Positions 1-10,524 of a DNA stretch of 64,000 nt are shown in pieces. The position numbers and the translations under genes are program-made. How positions within the stretch are numbered: the first letter of the stretch is position 1; the number at the start of each line of letters is the position of its first letter. A model generated the notes under the pieces. The model saw only the letters and a list, made by a program, of their open reading frames with translations, was not told the origin of the DNA and did not search any database. Source of the DNA: Kosakonia sacchari SP1 (lineage in GTDB: Bacteria > Pseudomonadota > Gammaproteobacteria > Enterobacterales > Enterobacteriaceae); assembly GCF_000300455.3 (NCBI RefSeq), contig NZ_CP007215.2:2170001-2234000 (forward strand), in the 5' to 3' direction.

Positions 1-676
1 ATGCCACAAAGAAGGCGTCCAGATCGTCCCATTCGTGCAGCGAGGCGACGAAGGGGCCAATCTCACGGTAACCGGCCTGGTCGTGCGCCAGCAACTGAAG
101 TTTGTAGCGGCTGTGGTAGTCCAGCAACGCGCGACGGGTCAGCCCGTGAGCCTTGAGCGTGTTGAGTTCGTGCAGAGCGAAAACGCGCTCGACAAAGTTT
201 TCCCGCAACAGCGGATCGTGCAGACGGCCATCCTCTTCAACCGGTAACCACGGATAGCGCTCCAGCAATGCGCCGGTAAACAGGCCCACACCCTCTTTAC
301 GCCCGCGATTGCCTTTTTCATCATACAGCCGCACGCGCTCCATGCCGCAGCTCGGCGATTTGGCACAGACGATAAAACCAGAAAACGCGCTGACTTGCGG
401 AAGATATGTCCCGGTGAAGTCAGCCATTTTCTGCGTTACATCTTCATGTGGCGCATGGCTGAAACGCATGCGGAGTGCTGAATCGCTGTTCTGCACCAGA
501 CGCAGCGCTGGGCGAGGTACGGGCAGGCCAATAGACATTTCAGGACACACCGGTTTGAACGTCACCCACTGTGCCAGTTCGTCCATCACAAAACCCATGC
601 GTTTGTGCCCGCCGTCAAAACGTACCGCCGAGCCGGTTAAACATCCGCTAATGCCAATGATGGGTTGCGTGTTCAT
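1..676 (-). CDS. DUF523 + DUF1722 protein, YbgA-like (3' end outside window)
   Basis: The reading frame opens at an ATG at 676 behind a good ribosome binding site (AAGAGGAT) and stays open for 225 codons to the left edge, so the C-terminus is missing. The N-terminal ~140 residues are a DUF523 domain, with the conserved start ISGCLTGSAVRFDGGHK (residues 9-25) and a Lys-Ser-Pro-Ser-Cys-Gly-type motif further on. The rest resembles DUF1722, the domain that makes up E. coli YbgA. The biochemical role is unknown. In E. coli ybgA lies directly before the photolyase gene phr, so phr may follow off-window; this is inference. The neighbouring MerR regulator and lipocalin fit the same kind of stress cluster. 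Confidence 0.85.
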   Translation of the reverse strand, partial: MNTQPIIGISGCLTGSAVRFDGGHKRMGFVMDELAQWVTFKPVCPEMSIGLPVPRPALRLVQNSDSALRMRFSHAPHEDVTQKMADFTGTYLPQVSAFSGFIVCAKSPSCGMERVRLYDEKGNRGRKEGVGLFTGALLERYPWLPVEEDGRLHDPLLRENFVERVFALHELNTLKAHGLTRRALLDYHSRYKLQLLAHDQAGYREIGPFVASLHEWDDLDAFFVA

Positions 677-897
677 GAGGTTATCCTCTTACTGCGCGTT
701 ATGGATGAAGAAACATGCCGCTTCGCAAATGGTCGTGACGGGTGTCTTCATCCCGGTTGTATTACGTAGTGTCCTGTAATGACTGCCGTTGCCTTTCACC
801 TGCCTGCGGAATGCCTTGCCCATGCTTTGAGAACGTTGGCACTGAGGTATGTACCTTCCGGAGGCGCTAAATAACGTGGTATTACGGCATACTTCAA

Positions 898-927
898 ACT
901 TACACAATTAAATTTATTTGTCCAAGT
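898..927. promoter_or_regulatory. Inverted repeat, possible operator upstream of the YbgA-like gene
   Basis: The 387-base stretch 677-1063 has no convincing gene. In it, ACTTACACAA (898-907) and TTGTCCAAGT (918-927) form an imperfect inverted repeat (8 of 10 positions pair) around a 10-base AT-rich spacer, in the expected promoter area of the minus-strand gene. Dyads of this type can be operators for MerR-family dimers such as the one encoded at 1064-1792. No binding is proven. Confidence 0.3.
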
Positions 928-1063
928 TTTGCTGAGGATATTTTTAATTTAGCAAGAAATTCAATGGGGTGAAAATGCCGTCATTATGCGATGTTAATGC
1001 CTGCAGCAGACCCGCAACGTTTTACTGTTGCGCTGCGAAGCGGGCGAGTGGCGAAAAATGAAT

Positions 1064-1792
1064 TTAGAGTGAGATAACTTCGAGGGAGACGACAGAGGCC
1101 TGCCAGAGCGCGATCTGCTTTTTACGCGCGGCGGAGAGTGTGCCGGTGGTGACCAGTAGCCACTTTCGCTGCGGGAAAATCTCCGGAGCCAGCGTGGTGG
1201 GCGGCACTGGAAGTACGTCGATACGGTGACCCTGGCCGGTACGTTTAAGCGCTTCGAGCCAGATTTCGCACGGGTCGGTAAGGTGCCATCCGGTGATGAG
1301 ATAGTTATCGCCCGGCGCCTTTCTGTCGCCTTCGAGGCAAAACGAGGTGTAGGAGAGGATGATGCCGTCCAGAACTTCGCGCAGGGTCATCATGGCAGGA
1401 ATATTGGCTGAAACTTTGCTGCGCAGCGGGCGCAACACTTCGTTGATCAGCTCCGGGCGTGGATATTCGCGGCCTGAATCGTAAATCAGCTGGCGCAGGG
1501 ATTCGATTTTTCCCTCTTTCAGCCGCTGCAACATGCTCTCCTGCAGGGTGAGCCAGTTGTTAGTCCTGTGCGCTTCCGGACGCGCCAGCAGGGGTTTCAC
1601 CTGACTTACCGGCACCCCTTTTTTCACCCAGTCGAGGATTTTCAGTGCCTGCTGGACATCATCATCGCTGTACAGTCGGTGGCCGCCCCCGGTACGCATC
1701 GGTTTAAGCAGGCCGTAACGCCGCTGCCACGCACGCAGCGTTGTCGGGGTGATCCCGCAAAGTTGAGCAAATTCGCCGATGGAGTAAGACAT
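1064..1792 (-). CDS. MerR-family regulator, MlrA/BluR-like
   Basis: A 242-residue protein, the usual length of E. coli MlrA and BluR (243). Residues 1-70 are a MerR winged helix with the subfamily signature TLRAWQRRYGLLKPMRTGGG (18-37) followed by HRLY. The remaining ~170 residues follow the MlrA/BluR pattern, a degenerate relative of the cobalamin-binding domain of LitR/CarH regulators. The histidine motifs needed to hold B12 are not visible, so direct light sensing through B12 is unlikely. It is divergent from the lipocalin gene (118-base gap) and co-oriented with the DUF523/DUF1722 gene. It probably controls one or both. MlrA activates curli genes and BluR is a blue-light-related repressor; which role applies here cannot be told from sequence. 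Confidence 0.85.
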   Translation of the reverse strand: MSYSIGEFAQLCGITPTTLRAWQRRYGLLKPMRTGGGHRLYSDDDVQQALKILDWVKKGVPVSQVKPLLARPEAHRTNNWLTLQESMLQRLKEGKIESLRQLIYDSGREYPRPELINEVLRPLRSKVSANIPAMMTLREVLDGIILSYTSFCLEGDRKAPGDNYLITGWHLTDPCEIWLEALKRTGQGHRIDVLPVPPTTLAPEIFPQRKWLLVTTGTLSAARKKQIALWQASVVSLEVISL

Positions 1793-1910
1793 GGGGGAAA
1801 CCTGATAAGAGAGAATGCTCTCAATATACTACGAATACTAATGAGTTGAATGAAGAGCGGACCGTTTGCACTACACTTTACTGCCAACTGCGACAATGAA
1901 AGGAGCTCTC
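1793..1910. promoter_or_regulatory. Divergent promoter region, MerR regulator / lipocalin
   Basis: This 118-base AT-rich gap lies between two divergent genes and must hold promoters for both. AGAGAATGCTCTC at 1811-1823 is an imperfect dyad near the regulator start and could be an autoregulatory site. A clear AAAGGAG ribosome binding site for the lipocalin lies near 1899-1905. No strong sigma-70 hexamer pair stands out. Confidence 0.35.
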
Positions 1911-2435
1911 ATGAAGCTATGGCCTGTGGTGACCGGTGTTGCTATTGCCCTGACACTGGTTGCCTGTAAATCCCCGACGCCGCCAAAAGGGGTTCAGCCG
2001 ATCACCGGCTTTGATGCCAGCCGGTATTTGGGCAAATGGTATGAAGTCGCCCGTCTGGAGAATCGCTTTGAACGCGGGCTGGAACAGGTGACCGCAACCT
2101 ACGGCAAGCGCAGCGACGGGGGCATCAGCGTCCTTAACCGCGGCTACGATCCGCAAAAGCAAAAATGGAGCGAAAGCGAAGGGAAAGCTTATTTCACCGG
2201 CAAGCCTTCGACAGCCGCGCTGAAAGTCTCTTTCTTTGGCCCGTTTTACGGCGGCTATAACGTCATTAAACTTGACGATAATTACCAGTACGCACTGGTG
2301 AGCGGCCCGAACCGCGATTATTTGTGGATCCTGTCGCGCACGCCAACGCTGCCCGAGGCGGTGAAACAAGATTACCTGAATACCGCGCGAGGTCTCGGTT
2401 TCCGGGTTGATCAACTGGTGTGGGTGAATCAGTAA
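1911..2435 (+). CDS. blc: Outer-membrane lipocalin Blc
   Basis: A 174-residue lipoprotein of the bacterial lipocalin family, which binds lysophospholipids and fatty acids at the outer membrane. The start at 1911 follows AAAGGAGCTCTC and gives a normal type II signal peptide with lipobox Leu-Val-Ala-Cys at residues 16-19. An upstream in-frame ATG at 1866 would spoil the signal. Lys at +2 favours outer-membrane sorting. The lipocalin signature GKWYEVAR is present, and the central barrel region KVSFFGPFYGGYNVI is nearly identical to E. coli Blc. In E. coli, blc lies elsewhere and is induced in stationary phase and high osmolarity. Here it is paired with a divergent MerR regulator. Confidence 0.95.
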   Translation: MKLWPVVTGVAIALTLVACKSPTPPKGVQPITGFDASRYLGKWYEVARLENRFERGLEQVTATYGKRSDGGISVLNRGYDPQKQKWSESEGKAYFTGKPSTAALKVSFFGPFYGGYNVIKLDDNYQYALVSGPNRDYLWILSRTPTLPEAVKQDYLNTARGLGFRVDQLVWVNQ

Positions 2436-2508
2436 CGGGGCGTTAAAAACATTCCTCATGTTGCGCTGAAAAACGCTTGTCAGTGGGGATTATCTACTGA
2501 CGAGCCTG

Positions 2509-2537
2509 CCGCGTAGTTTAAACGCGGGTTTCGGCTT
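2509..2537 (+). terminator. Possible terminator after blc
   Basis: CCGCGT (2509-2514) pairs with ACGCGG (2522-2527) around a 7-base loop, followed by a T-rich stretch ending in CTTTTTC. It lies about 75 bases after the blc stop. The short stem makes this moderate evidence. Confidence 0.4.
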
Positions 2538-2599
2538 TTTCAGGCTACAGGGGATGTTGGCTGCGCTTATGTGAGATGACAGGCGATGTGCTGAAAACA

Positions 2600-2625
2600 A
2601 AAATCCACGCAATTGCGTGGATTTT
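2600..2625 (-). terminator. Rho-independent terminator of ychF
   Basis: A perfect 26-base palindrome with arms AAAATCCACGCAA / TTGCGTGGATTTT. It is followed on the minus strand by TTTTTGTTTT-like sequence. It lies 57 bases beyond the ychF stop and fits termination of the pth-ychF transcripts. Confidence 0.8.
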
Positions 2626-2682
2626 ATAGAGTTTGCCAGTCTGCATGCGATTTAGTAACACCGCAGCAGGCAAGAGGAGTGA

Positions 2683-3774
2683 TTAGACGTTGAACAGGAA
2701 GTTCATCACATCGCCATCTTTTACGATGTACTCTTTGCCTTCTGCACGCATCTTGCCGGCTTCTTTCGCGCCTTGCTCGCCTTTGTAAGCGATGAAATCT
2801 TCATACGCGATGGTTTGCGCGCGAATAAAGCCTTTTTCAAAGTCAGTATGGATTTTACCCGCCGCTTGCGGCGCGGTTGCGCCAACCGGGATGGTCCAGG
2901 CACGCACTTCTTTCACACCGGCGGTGAAGTAAGTTTGCAGGTTCAGCAGGGAATAACCGGCGCGGATAACACGGTTCAGCCCCGGCTCTTCCAGACCCAG
3001 TTCGGCCATGAACTCGTCACGCTCTTCGTCGTCCAGCTCGGCAATATCCGCTTCAACGGCGGCACAAACCGGCACAACGACGGAGCCTTCTTGCTCTGCG
3101 ATAGCGCGAACCTGGTCGAGGTACGGGTTATTTTCGAAGCCGTCTTCGTTCACGTTAGCGATATACATGGTCGGTTTCAGCGTCAGGAAGCTCAGGTAAC
3201 GAATCGCTTCTTTCTCTTCTTTGCTCAGATCCAGCGCACGCAGCATACCGGCGTTTTCCAGCTGCGGCAGGCATTTTTCCAGCGCAGCCAGCTCAACTTT
3301 TGCGTCTTTATCGCCGCCTTTCGCTTTTTTGGACACGCGATGGATAGCGCGTTCGCAGGTATCCAGGTCAGAAAGCGCCAGTTCGGTGTTGATAACGTCG
3401 ATATCTTCCGCCGGGTTCACTTTGCCCGCCACGTGGATGATATTGTCGTTCTCGAAGCAGCGCACAACGTGGCCGATAGCTTCTGTTTCGCGAATGTTGG
3501 TCAAAAACTGGTTTCCCAGACCTTCGCCTTTAGACGCGCCTTTTACCAGACCGGCGATATCGACGAATTCCATGGTGGTCGGCAGAATGCGCTGCGGTTT
3601 CACGATTTCCGCGAGTTTATCCAGACGCGGATCGGGCATCGGTACGACACCGGTGTTCGGCTCAATAGTACAGAACGGGAAGTTCGCCGCTTCAATACCT
3701 GCTTTGGTGAGCGCATTGAACAGGGTGGATTTACCTACGTTGGGCAGGCCAACGATACCGCATTTGAATCCCAT
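2683..3774 (-). CDS. ychF: Redox-regulated ribosome-binding ATPase YchF
   Basis: A 363-residue member of the Obg-related OLA1/YchF family, the usual length. The P-loop GLPNVGKS is at residues 9-16 and the G3 motif reads DIAGLVKG. The G4 base-recognition motif is NVNE rather than NKxD, which is the reason this family prefers ATP to GTP. The C-terminal TGS-like domain is complete and ends MNFLFNV. It binds ribosomes and is linked to oxidative-stress control and translation. It lies 126 bases downstream of pth in the same direction, as in E. coli. Translation starts at the ATG at 3774. Confidence 0.98.
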   Translation of the reverse strand: MGFKCGIVGLPNVGKSTLFNALTKAGIEAANFPFCTIEPNTGVVPMPDPRLDKLAEIVKPQRILPTTMEFVDIAGLVKGASKGEGLGNQFLTNIRETEAIGHVVRCFENDNIIHVAGKVNPAEDIDVINTELALSDLDTCERAIHRVSKKAKGGDKDAKVELAALEKCLPQLENAGMLRALDLSKEEKEAIRYLSFLTLKPTMYIANVNEDGFENNPYLDQVRAIAEQEGSVVVPVCAAVEADIAELDDEERDEFMAELGLEEPGLNRVIRAGYSLLNLQTYFTAGVKEVRAWTIPVGATAPQAAGKIHTDFEKGFIRAQTIAYEDFIAYKGEQGAKEAGKMRAEGKEYIVKDGDVMNFLFNV

Positions 3775-3900
3775 GATGTAATTACCTTAATATCTTGATA
3801 ATCAACCTGTTGCGAAAAACAGATTGTAGAAAAGTGAATAACTTTGGCTATTATACACGTAACCGCTGTTACGCGCGGCAAAAATGCCGCCGCAACGCGC

Positions 3901-4485
3901 TTACTGCGCCTTAAAGGCGTGCAGGCGATTGGTGGCTTTGGTTAAACCTTCTTTCAGCCAGATCTCGGTACAACGCGCCGCTTCGTCTACGGCTTCGTCA
4001 ATCAGCTTTTGCTCGGAAACCGGTGGTTTGCCCAGCACAAAACCGACAACCTTGTTTTTATCACCCGGATGACCAATTCCAACGCGTAAACGGTGAAAAT
4101 TGGGGTTATTGCCCAATTTACTGATGATATCTTTCAGACCGTTGTGGCCACCGTGACCGCCCCCCAGCTTAAATTTTGCCACACCGGGCGGCAGATCCAG
4201 CTCATCGTGGGCGACAAGGATTTCGTCCGGGTTGATGCGGTAAAACGTCGCCATTGCCGCGACCGCTTTACCACTCAGGTTCATAAACGTGGTGGGAACC
4301 AGCAGGCGCACGTCTTCACCCGCCAGATTGATGCGCGAGGTATAGCCGAAAAACTTCGGCTCGTCGCGCAGCGGCGCGCGGGCTCTCTCCGCCAACAAAT
4401 CAACATACCAGGCGCCTGCGTTATGGCGCGTCGCGGCGTATTCAGCGCCGGGATTCGCCAGCCCGACAATCAGTTTAATCGTCAC
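3901..4485 (-). CDS. pth: Peptidyl-tRNA hydrolase
   Basis: Cytosolic enzyme that hydrolyses the ester bond of peptidyl-tRNAs released from stalled ribosomes. At 194 residues it has the standard length. The active-site set is visible: Asn11 and His21 in [18 protein letters not shown], the Asp of [11 protein letters not shown], and the glycine-rich segment [12 protein letters not shown]. It is the first gene of the pth-ychF pair. The ATG at 4485 is the only start that gives the conserved [13 protein letters not shown] beginning. Confidence 0.98.
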   Translation of the reverse strand: MTIKLIVGLANPGAEYAATRHNAGAWYVDLLAERARAPLRDEPKFFGYTSRINLAGEDVRLLVPTTFMNLSGKAVAAMATFYRINPDEILVAHDELDLPPGVAKFKLGGGHGGHNGLKDIISKLGNNPNFHRLRVGIGHPGDKNKVVGFVLGKPPVSEQKLIDEAVDEAARCTEIWLKEGLTKATNRLHAFKAQ

Positions 4486-4756
4486 TTTTTATTCCTGACC
4501 AGATCAATGTCCGGCGCGTAGTTTACGTTGTGCGGGACGCGAAGACAAAATTCTCCCGGCTAAACGCGAAAAATGATAATGATTGCTCACATCAACCATT
4601 CGAATTTCAAGTAGTTCAGTGGGTTATTTGTAAATTTGTGTTAGTCATCGATGTGTAATTGTGATCGTGCCCGCAACCGCTAAAAGGGGGACTGTCTATA
4701 CTTTACACACAAGGATTGGGGTTATCCCATCCAACCCGTCGTTCCGGAGGTGACAG

Positions 4757-5032
4757 ATGAAACGCAAAAACGCTTCGTTGCTCGGTAATGTGCTTATGGG
4801 GTTGGGGTTGGTCGTGATGGTTGTCGGCGTTGGTTATTCCATTTTAAACCAGCTGCCACAACTTAACCTGCCGCAGTTTTTTGCCCATGGCGCTGTGCTG
4901 AGTATCTTCCTCGGCGCCGTTCTCTGGCTCGCTGGCGCCCGCGTAAGTGGTCATGAGCAGGTGTGCGATAAGTACTGGTGGGTGCGTCATTATGACAAGC
5001 GCTGCCGCAGGGACCGCCAGCATCATAGTTAA
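4757..5032 (+). CDS. ychH: Stress-induced small membrane protein YchH
   Basis: A 91-residue protein matching E. coli YchH (DUF2583) over its whole length. It has two hydrophobic spans (about residues 8-28 and 44-61) and a basic, Cys-containing tail. The start at 4757 follows GGAGGTGACAG, a strong ribosome binding site. In E. coli it is induced by cadmium, peroxide and acid stress and affects biofilm formation; its molecular role is unclear. It is divergent from pth across a 271-base gap. A terminator follows at 5048. Confidence 0.95.
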   Translation: MKRKNASLLGNVLMGLGLVVMVVGVGYSILNQLPQLNLPQFFAHGAVLSIFLGAVLWLAGARVSGHEQVCDKYWWVRHYDKRCRRDRQHHS

Positions 5033-5047
5033 AAAATCAGTTTCGAT

Positions 5048-5076
5048 AACGGTTCCTGCGGGAACCGTTTTTTTTG
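5048..5076 (+). terminator. Terminator of ychH
   Basis: AACGGTTCC (5048-5056), loop TGCG, GGAACCGTT (5061-5069), then a run of T. The stem is strong and lies 16 bases after the ychH stop. Confidence 0.9.
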
Positions 5077-5085
5077 GCTTTTTTC

Positions 5086-5116
5086 TTGACCCTCACGTAA
5101 CGTGAGGCTCGATAGT
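5086..5116 (+). promoter_or_regulatory. MerR-type promoter with 19-bp spacer and palindromic operator
   Basis: The -35 hexamer TTGACC (5086-5091) and -10 hexamer GATAGT (5111-5116) are separated by 19 bases, the over-long spacing typical of MerR-activated promoters. The perfect 17-base palindrome CCTCACGTAACGTGAGG (5091-5107) fills most of the spacer. It stands directly before the MerR-family gene at 5145, so autoregulation is very likely. Confidence 0.85.
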
Positions 5117-5144
5117 CCAGTCTGTGGGCGAGAAAGGAGCAGCT

Positions 5145-6179
5145 ATGTTGATTCAGGTGGGGGAGTTAGCGCGACGTGCGGGGATTAGTGTGCGTACGTT
5201 GCACCACTATGAGCAAATTGGTCTGCTTTTGCCTTCTGCCCGAAGTGCCGCCGGATACCGGCTTTATGCGCTCGCTGATGTCAAACGTCTGCATATGATC
5301 CAGGCGCTGGCGAAAGCGGGCATGGAACTGGCGGCAATCGGGGATTATCTGGCGCGGGAAACGCGCCCGCTGGCGGAATTACTGGATGCCCAAATCACGC
5401 TGCTCGACAAGCAAATGCGCAATATTGTCACTCTGCGCGAACAGCTTGTGCTGTTGCGTGATGGTCTCGCCAGCGGCGTGGAGCCCGATCTGGAGTCCTG
5501 GCTACAGACCCTGGAGTTAATGAAAATGTACGATCGTTGGTTTAGTCCGCAAGAGTTACAGGAATTACCGTTTGCCTCACGCGATGAGGCACGCGAGCGG
5601 TTCTGGGCGCAAATGGTGAGCGAAGTACAAACCCTTTTAGCACAGAAGTGCCCGGTGGATGATCCGCGCGCAATGGTGCTGGCAACCCGCTGGATGACGC
5701 GGCTGGAGCAGGATACCGCCAACAAACCGGAGTTTCTGACCCGCTTAAATGAGATGCACCGCGTGGAACCCCAAATGCGTGAGCAAACGGGCATTACGCA
5801 GGAAGCGGTCGATTTTATTACCCGTAGTTTTGCGGAAAGTAAGCTCGCCATCTGGCAGCGTTATTTGTCTCCACAAGAGATGGCGTTTACCCGCGCGCAC
5901 TATTTTGACCGCATGATGGAGTGGCCGCCGCTGGTGGCGAAACTGCATACCGCTCAACGCCAGGCAGTAGATCCAGAGTCTGACGAGGCGCAGGGGCTGG
6001 CTGCTAGCTGGCTGGAACTGTTTCAGTCTTACGCCGGAACCGATCCGCAGACGCAGCAAAAATTCCGCAATGCGATGCAGCAGGAGCCGCATCTGATGAA
6101 AGGGACGTGGATGACGCCCGAGGTGCTGCAATGGCTACAACGGGCGATCGAAGTCATGATGCGGCGTCGCGCATCATGA
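5145..6179 (+). CDS. MerR-family regulator with TipA-like C-terminal domain
   Basis: A 344-residue transcription factor. Residues 1-70 are a MerR helix-turn-helix with the signature [20 protein letters not shown], followed by [13 protein letters not shown] and then a coiled-coil dimer helix. From about residue 125 a long helical segment rich in Trp, Met and Glu resembles the TipAS drug-binding fold of TipA, Mta and SkgA. The start at 5145 follows AGAAAGGAGC; an earlier in-frame GTG at 5124 lacks one. It is absent from this place in E. coli K-12 (between ychH and dauA), so it is accessory. The inducer is unknown, but such proteins usually sense hydrophobic drugs. It converges on dauA, overlapping its 3' end by 6 bases. 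Confidence 0.85.
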   Translation: MLIQVGELARRAGISVRTLHHYEQIGLLLPSARSAAGYRLYALADVKRLHMIQALAKAGMELAAIGDYLARETRPLAELLDAQITLLDKQMRNIVTLREQLVLLRDGLASGVEPDLESWLQTLELMKMYDRWFSPQELQELPFASRDEARERFWAQMVSEVQTLLAQKCPVDDPRAMVLATRWMTRLEQDTANKPEFLTRLNEMHRVEPQMREQTGITQEAVDFITRSFAESKLAIWQRYLSPQEMAFTRAHYFDRMMEWPPLVAKLHTAQRQAVDPESDEAQGLAASWLELFQSYAGTDPQTQQKFRNAMQQEPHLMKGTWMTPEVLQWLQRAIEVMMRRRAS

Positions 6180-7859
6180 TGACAGGTCGGCTAAGGCCGC
6201 ATCGCGGTTAGGGAAAAAAGCCAGACGGCCAGGGATTGGCTGTATACCCGCGCGCGCCAGCGTGCGCAGCGGCTGGAACTCAAGATTGCTGACGCGCAGC
6301 TCCGTGCCTTCCGGCAGGCGGTTGACGAAGCGACGGAAAGCATCAAGCCCGCCCGCATCCAGCACCGGCACCGCATCCCATTTCAGCACCACAATGCGTT
6401 TCCCGACGATACGGGTTTCCAGATCGCTGAACACACTTTCTGCGGCAGCAAAAAACAGCGGGCCTATCACGCGCAGCACCAGCACATCATCCGGTACGCT
6501 GACGTTTACCACGGCCAGGCGAGTCATCCGCGCGATACGGCGCATAAACAGCAGCGACGCGAGCACAATCCCTACGCTGATGGCGATCACCATATCGAAC
6601 AGCACGGTCAGTGACATACAAATCAGCATCACCACAATGTCATCCACCGGCGCGCGGCGCAGCAGGTCAATCACTTTGTGCGCTTCACTCATGTTCCACG
6701 CCACCATCAGCAGCAGCGCCGCCATCGCAGACAGCGGCAGCCAGGAGAGCAGGGGTGCCAGCGCCAGTAGCGCCATGATCACTAACAGGGAGTGGATCAC
6801 TGCCGAAATGGGTGATGTCGCACCGGCGCGGACGTTGGCTGCCGAACGGGCAATTGCAGCGGTCGCGGTGATCCCACCGAAGAACGGCGCAGCAATATTA
6901 CCCAGCCCCTGACCAATCAGCTCGCTGTTGGCTTTGTGTTTGGTGCCAGTCATACCATCCAGCACGACAGCGCACAGCAGTGATTCGATAGCACCGAGCA
7001 TGGCCATAGAAAATGCCGCAGGCAGCAACGCGCGCAGCGAATCCCAGCTCAGGGTAAATTCAGAGCCCGGCAGATCCCATGGCAGCACCAGTTGCGGCAG
7101 AAGCTGCGGGATGCCGTTGCCCTGAGAACCATCGGCCAGCACGTAGTGAAATTGTGAACCGATGGTCGCGACGTGACCGCCGAGCAGATTGACTACCAGC
7201 ATCACCGCACAGCCCGCCAGCAGCGCGGGCAAATGTCCCGGCAGGCGTAAACGCAGGCGCGGCCACAGCACCAGCGTGGCGAGGGTGACGATACCAATTG
7301 CCGCGTCACCCGGATTGACCGTGGGCAGCGCCATTACCAGCGCGCCGACTTTTTGCAAATAGTGTTCCGGCACGTGCGGCATTTGCAGGCCGAGAAAATC
7401 TTTTATCTGCATGGTGGCAATGGTGATGCCGATCCCGGAGGTGAAGCCGAGCGTCACAGAAAGCGGAATGTATTCAATTAGCCGTCCAAAGCGCGCCAGC
7501 CCGAAGAGGATCAGAAACACGCCGGACATCAACGTTGCTACCAGCAGGCCCGACAGACCAAACTGTTGCGACACCGGATAGAGGATAACCACGAAGGCGG
7601 CCGTCGGGCCGGAAACGCTGTAGCGCGAGCCGCCGCTCAGGGCGATAACAATCCCGGCAACCGCCGAGGTATAAAGCCCGTATTGCGGCGCCACGCCGCT
7701 GCCGATCGCCAGCGCCATTGCCAACGGGATGGCGATAATACCCACCGTTATGCCGGCAATCAGATCCCGGGTGAAACGGGCGGTGGTGTATTTCTCTTTC
7801 CAGCACGCGTCGATTAGCGCGCGAAAAGGCATGACATGAGGTGAGAACAATCTGTTCAC
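6174..7859 (-). CDS. dauA: C4-dicarboxylate transporter DauA (SLC26/SulP family)
   Basis: Inner-membrane SulP/SLC26 transporter, 561 residues with the GTG start at 7859. It has a 12-14 span membrane domain, with the family signature [20 protein letters not shown] near residues 75-95. A C-terminal STAS domain covers roughly residues 435-555 ([18 protein letters not shown]). E. coli DauA takes up succinate, aspartate and fumarate aerobically at acidic pH. The frame extends upstream to 7964, but that extension runs through the prs terminator and E. coli begins at the position of this GTG, so 7859 is preferred. It lies downstream of prs but is separated from it by a terminator. Confidence 0.93.
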   Translation of the reverse strand: MNRLFSPHVMPFRALIDACWKEKYTTARFTRDLIAGITVGIIAIPLAMALAIGSGVAPQYGLYTSAVAGIVIALSGGSRYSVSGPTAAFVVILYPVSQQFGLSGLLVATLMSGVFLILFGLARFGRLIEYIPLSVTLGFTSGIGITIATMQIKDFLGLQMPHVPEHYLQKVGALVMALPTVNPGDAAIGIVTLATLVLWPRLRLRLPGHLPALLAGCAVMLVVNLLGGHVATIGSQFHYVLADGSQGNGIPQLLPQLVLPWDLPGSEFTLSWDSLRALLPAAFSMAMLGAIESLLCAVVLDGMTGTKHKANSELIGQGLGNIAAPFFGGITATAAIARSAANVRAGATSPISAVIHSLLVIMALLALAPLLSWLPLSAMAALLLMVAWNMSEAHKVIDLLRRAPVDDIVVMLICMSLTVLFDMVIAISVGIVLASLLFMRRIARMTRLAVVNVSVPDDVLVLRVIGPLFFAAAESVFSDLETRIVGKRIVVLKWDAVPVLDAGGLDAFRRFVNRLPEGTELRVSNLEFQPLRTLARAGIQPIPGRLAFFPNRDAALADLSS

Positions 7860-7928
7860 AATGATCTTGCGTCCCCTGGAAATCATTCGATAACTAATTA
7901 ATAAATCATACAAATAATATTTAAAGCT

Positions 7929-7955
7929 AAAAAAACCCGCCGGAGCGGGTTTTTT
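7929..7955 (-). terminator. Terminator of prs
   Basis: AAAAAACCCGC (7930-7940), loop CGGA, GCGGGTTTTTT (7945-7955). On the minus strand it ends in a run of seven T, 12 bases after the prs stop. Confidence 0.92.
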
Positions 7956-7967
7956 ATACAGCAATGA

Positions 7968-8999
<1,032 letters not shown>

Positions 9000-9040
9000 T
9001 TAAAGAGCGCGATGCAACGTCTGGAACAGGTGTGACGTTG

Positions 9041-9907
9041 TCACCGGAGCTCAGCTTGCCCGGCGATGGTCTGCGCTAGCGGCGAGAGGTTGACGCCTCG
9101 CGCGACAAAACCGTGCAGCCATTCCGGGGCTTGCTCAAGCACCTGACGAGCGGCGGATTCGGTGTCAAATTCGGAAAAGACACAGGCTCCTGTGCCAGTC
9201 AGGCGCGACGGCGCGTATTCTAACAGCCAGGAAAGCGCGGCATCAACCTCGCGAAAACGTTTTCTTGCGATAACCTCGCAATCGTTGCCGAATTCACATT
9301 TTAATAACGTATCAATTGACCTTTGCGGCGTATTTCTCGGCAGCTCCGGATCCCTGAAAATCACCGGCGTGGGAATGCTGACGCCAGGGTGCGCGACCAG
9401 ATACCATTTTTCCGGCGGATTGACTGGCGTAAGGATTTCGCCAACCCCTTCGGCGAAAGCCGCGTGACCGCGCACAAACACCGGCACATCGGCACCCAGT
9501 TGCAGGCCGAGTGCGGCTAACTCATCGACGCTCAGCTTGCAGCCCCACAAGTGGTTGAGGGCGACCAGCACGGTGGCTGCATTCGACGACCCGCCGCCGA
9601 GCCCGCCGCCCATTGGCAAGCGTTTGTCGATAGCGATCTCTGCGCCGCTACCCGCAGGCAGACGACCGCTTTGCGCCGCGCGCTGCATGAGCAGACGTGC
9701 GGCGCGTACAATCAGGTTCTCTTCGTCTGGCACGCCTTCGACCGGTGTCAGCAGGCGGATCTCTCCATCGTTGCGCGGTTCAATGCTCAGCGTGTCGCCA
9801 TAATCAAGAAACTGAAACAGGGTTTGCAGCGTATGGTAGCCATCGGCGCGCTGGCCGGTAATGTATAAAAACAGGTTGAGTTTCGCCGGAGCGGGCCACG
9901 TCGTCAT
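9041..9907 (-). CDS. ispE: 4-diphosphocytidyl-2-C-methyl-D-erythritol kinase
   Basis: GHMP-family kinase that phosphorylates CDP-methylerythritol in the non-mevalonate (MEP) isoprenoid pathway. It has 288 residues. The N-terminal [19 protein letters not shown] carries the catalytic Lys, the ATP-binding loop reads [14 protein letters not shown], and the third motif is LTGTGACVF. It overlaps lolB by four bases (ATGA), indicating translational coupling. Confidence 0.98.
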   Translation of the reverse strand: MTTWPAPAKLNLFLYITGQRADGYHTLQTLFQFLDYGDTLSIEPRNDGEIRLLTPVEGVPDEENLIVRAARLLMQRAAQSGRLPAGSGAEIAIDKRLPMGGGLGGGSSNAATVLVALNHLWGCKLSVDELAALGLQLGADVPVFVRGHAAFAEGVGEILTPVNPPEKWYLVAHPGVSIPTPVIFRDPELPRNTPQRSIDTLLKCEFGNDCEVIARKRFREVDAALSWLLEYAPSRLTGTGACVFSEFDTESAARQVLEQAPEWLHGFVARGVNLSPLAQTIAGQAELR

Positions 9908-10524
9908 TTGGCAATCCAGTTGTCCATTTTCAGCTTGATGCGCTGTTTGCCATCGCTCAGCTCCATATTGGCTGGCAGGGAAGGCTGGCTGTTGTCATAC
10001 CCGCCATATACCACTTTCCAGCTTTTGCCGCCCTGGGTGTAGTTCAGCTCGCTGAGACGATATTGTGCATCGAGTTTATAATCGGTGGCATCGCCTGGCA
10101 GACCAAGGATCCACTGGCGCAGGCTGTTAAGCGGAATCGGCATGCCGGTCAGTTTGCCAATCATCTCTTCGGCATCATCGGCGGTGTAGCGCTTGCCTTT
10201 GTTGTCCACCAGTTGCACGTTACCCGGCTGGGCGTTAAGTTCCAGTTCAGTGCTGCCCAGCGGGTTGGTCAGCAACAGACGATAGCGATCCTGACCGGTT
10301 TGCTGCCAGAAGAAGCGGGCATACACTTTTTGCTCGTCAGAGATATAAGCGAACGCGCCGCGCGTTTGATACTGATTTAAGCTGCGCACCTGTTGCTGGT
10401 GTTCGCGCCACTGCGGCGAATCCGGGCTTTGTCCTGGCCCTTTTGGCGCATTGAGCGTACAGGCGGTTAACACGAGGCTTGCCAGCGGCAGCAGGCGAAT
10501 AAAGCGAAAGTCTGGCAGAGTCAT
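9904..10524 (-). CDS. lolB: Outer-membrane lipoprotein receptor LolB
   Basis: Takes lipoproteins from LolA in the periplasm and inserts them into the outer membrane. From the ATG at 10524 the product has 206 residues with lipobox Leu-Thr-Ala-Cys (Cys22); a TTG at 10545 would only add seven residues. The body ([20 protein letters not shown], then FFWQQTG and [17 protein letters not shown]) is almost identical to E. coli LolB. It is first in the lolB-ispE-prs group and divergent from hemA across 198 bases. Confidence 0.97.
   Translation of the reverse strand: MTLPDFRFIRLLPLASLVLTACTLNAPKGPGQSPDSPQWREHQQQVRSLNQYQTRGAFAYISDEQKVYARFFWQQTGQDRYRLLLTNPLGSTELELNAQPGNVQLVDNKGKRYTADDAEEMIGKLTGMPIPLNSLRQWILGLPGDATDYKLDAQYRLSELNYTQGGKSWKVVYGGYDNSQPSLPANMELSDGKQRIKLKMDNWIAK

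Noticed and set aside
689-907. 72-codon minus-strand frame upstream of the DUF523/DUF1722 gene
   Set aside because: No family match, lies in the probable promoter and leader of the next gene, weak start.
2773-3798. 341-codon plus-strand frame opposite ychF
   Set aside because: Mirror frame of a well-conserved gene; composition typical of antisense frames.
4655-4685. CRP site before ychH
   Set aside because: One good half (TGTGA) but the second half is poor; not separable from chance by eye.
7860-7964. N-terminal extension of DauA
   Set aside because: It would be read through the prs terminator hairpin and does not match DauA relatives.
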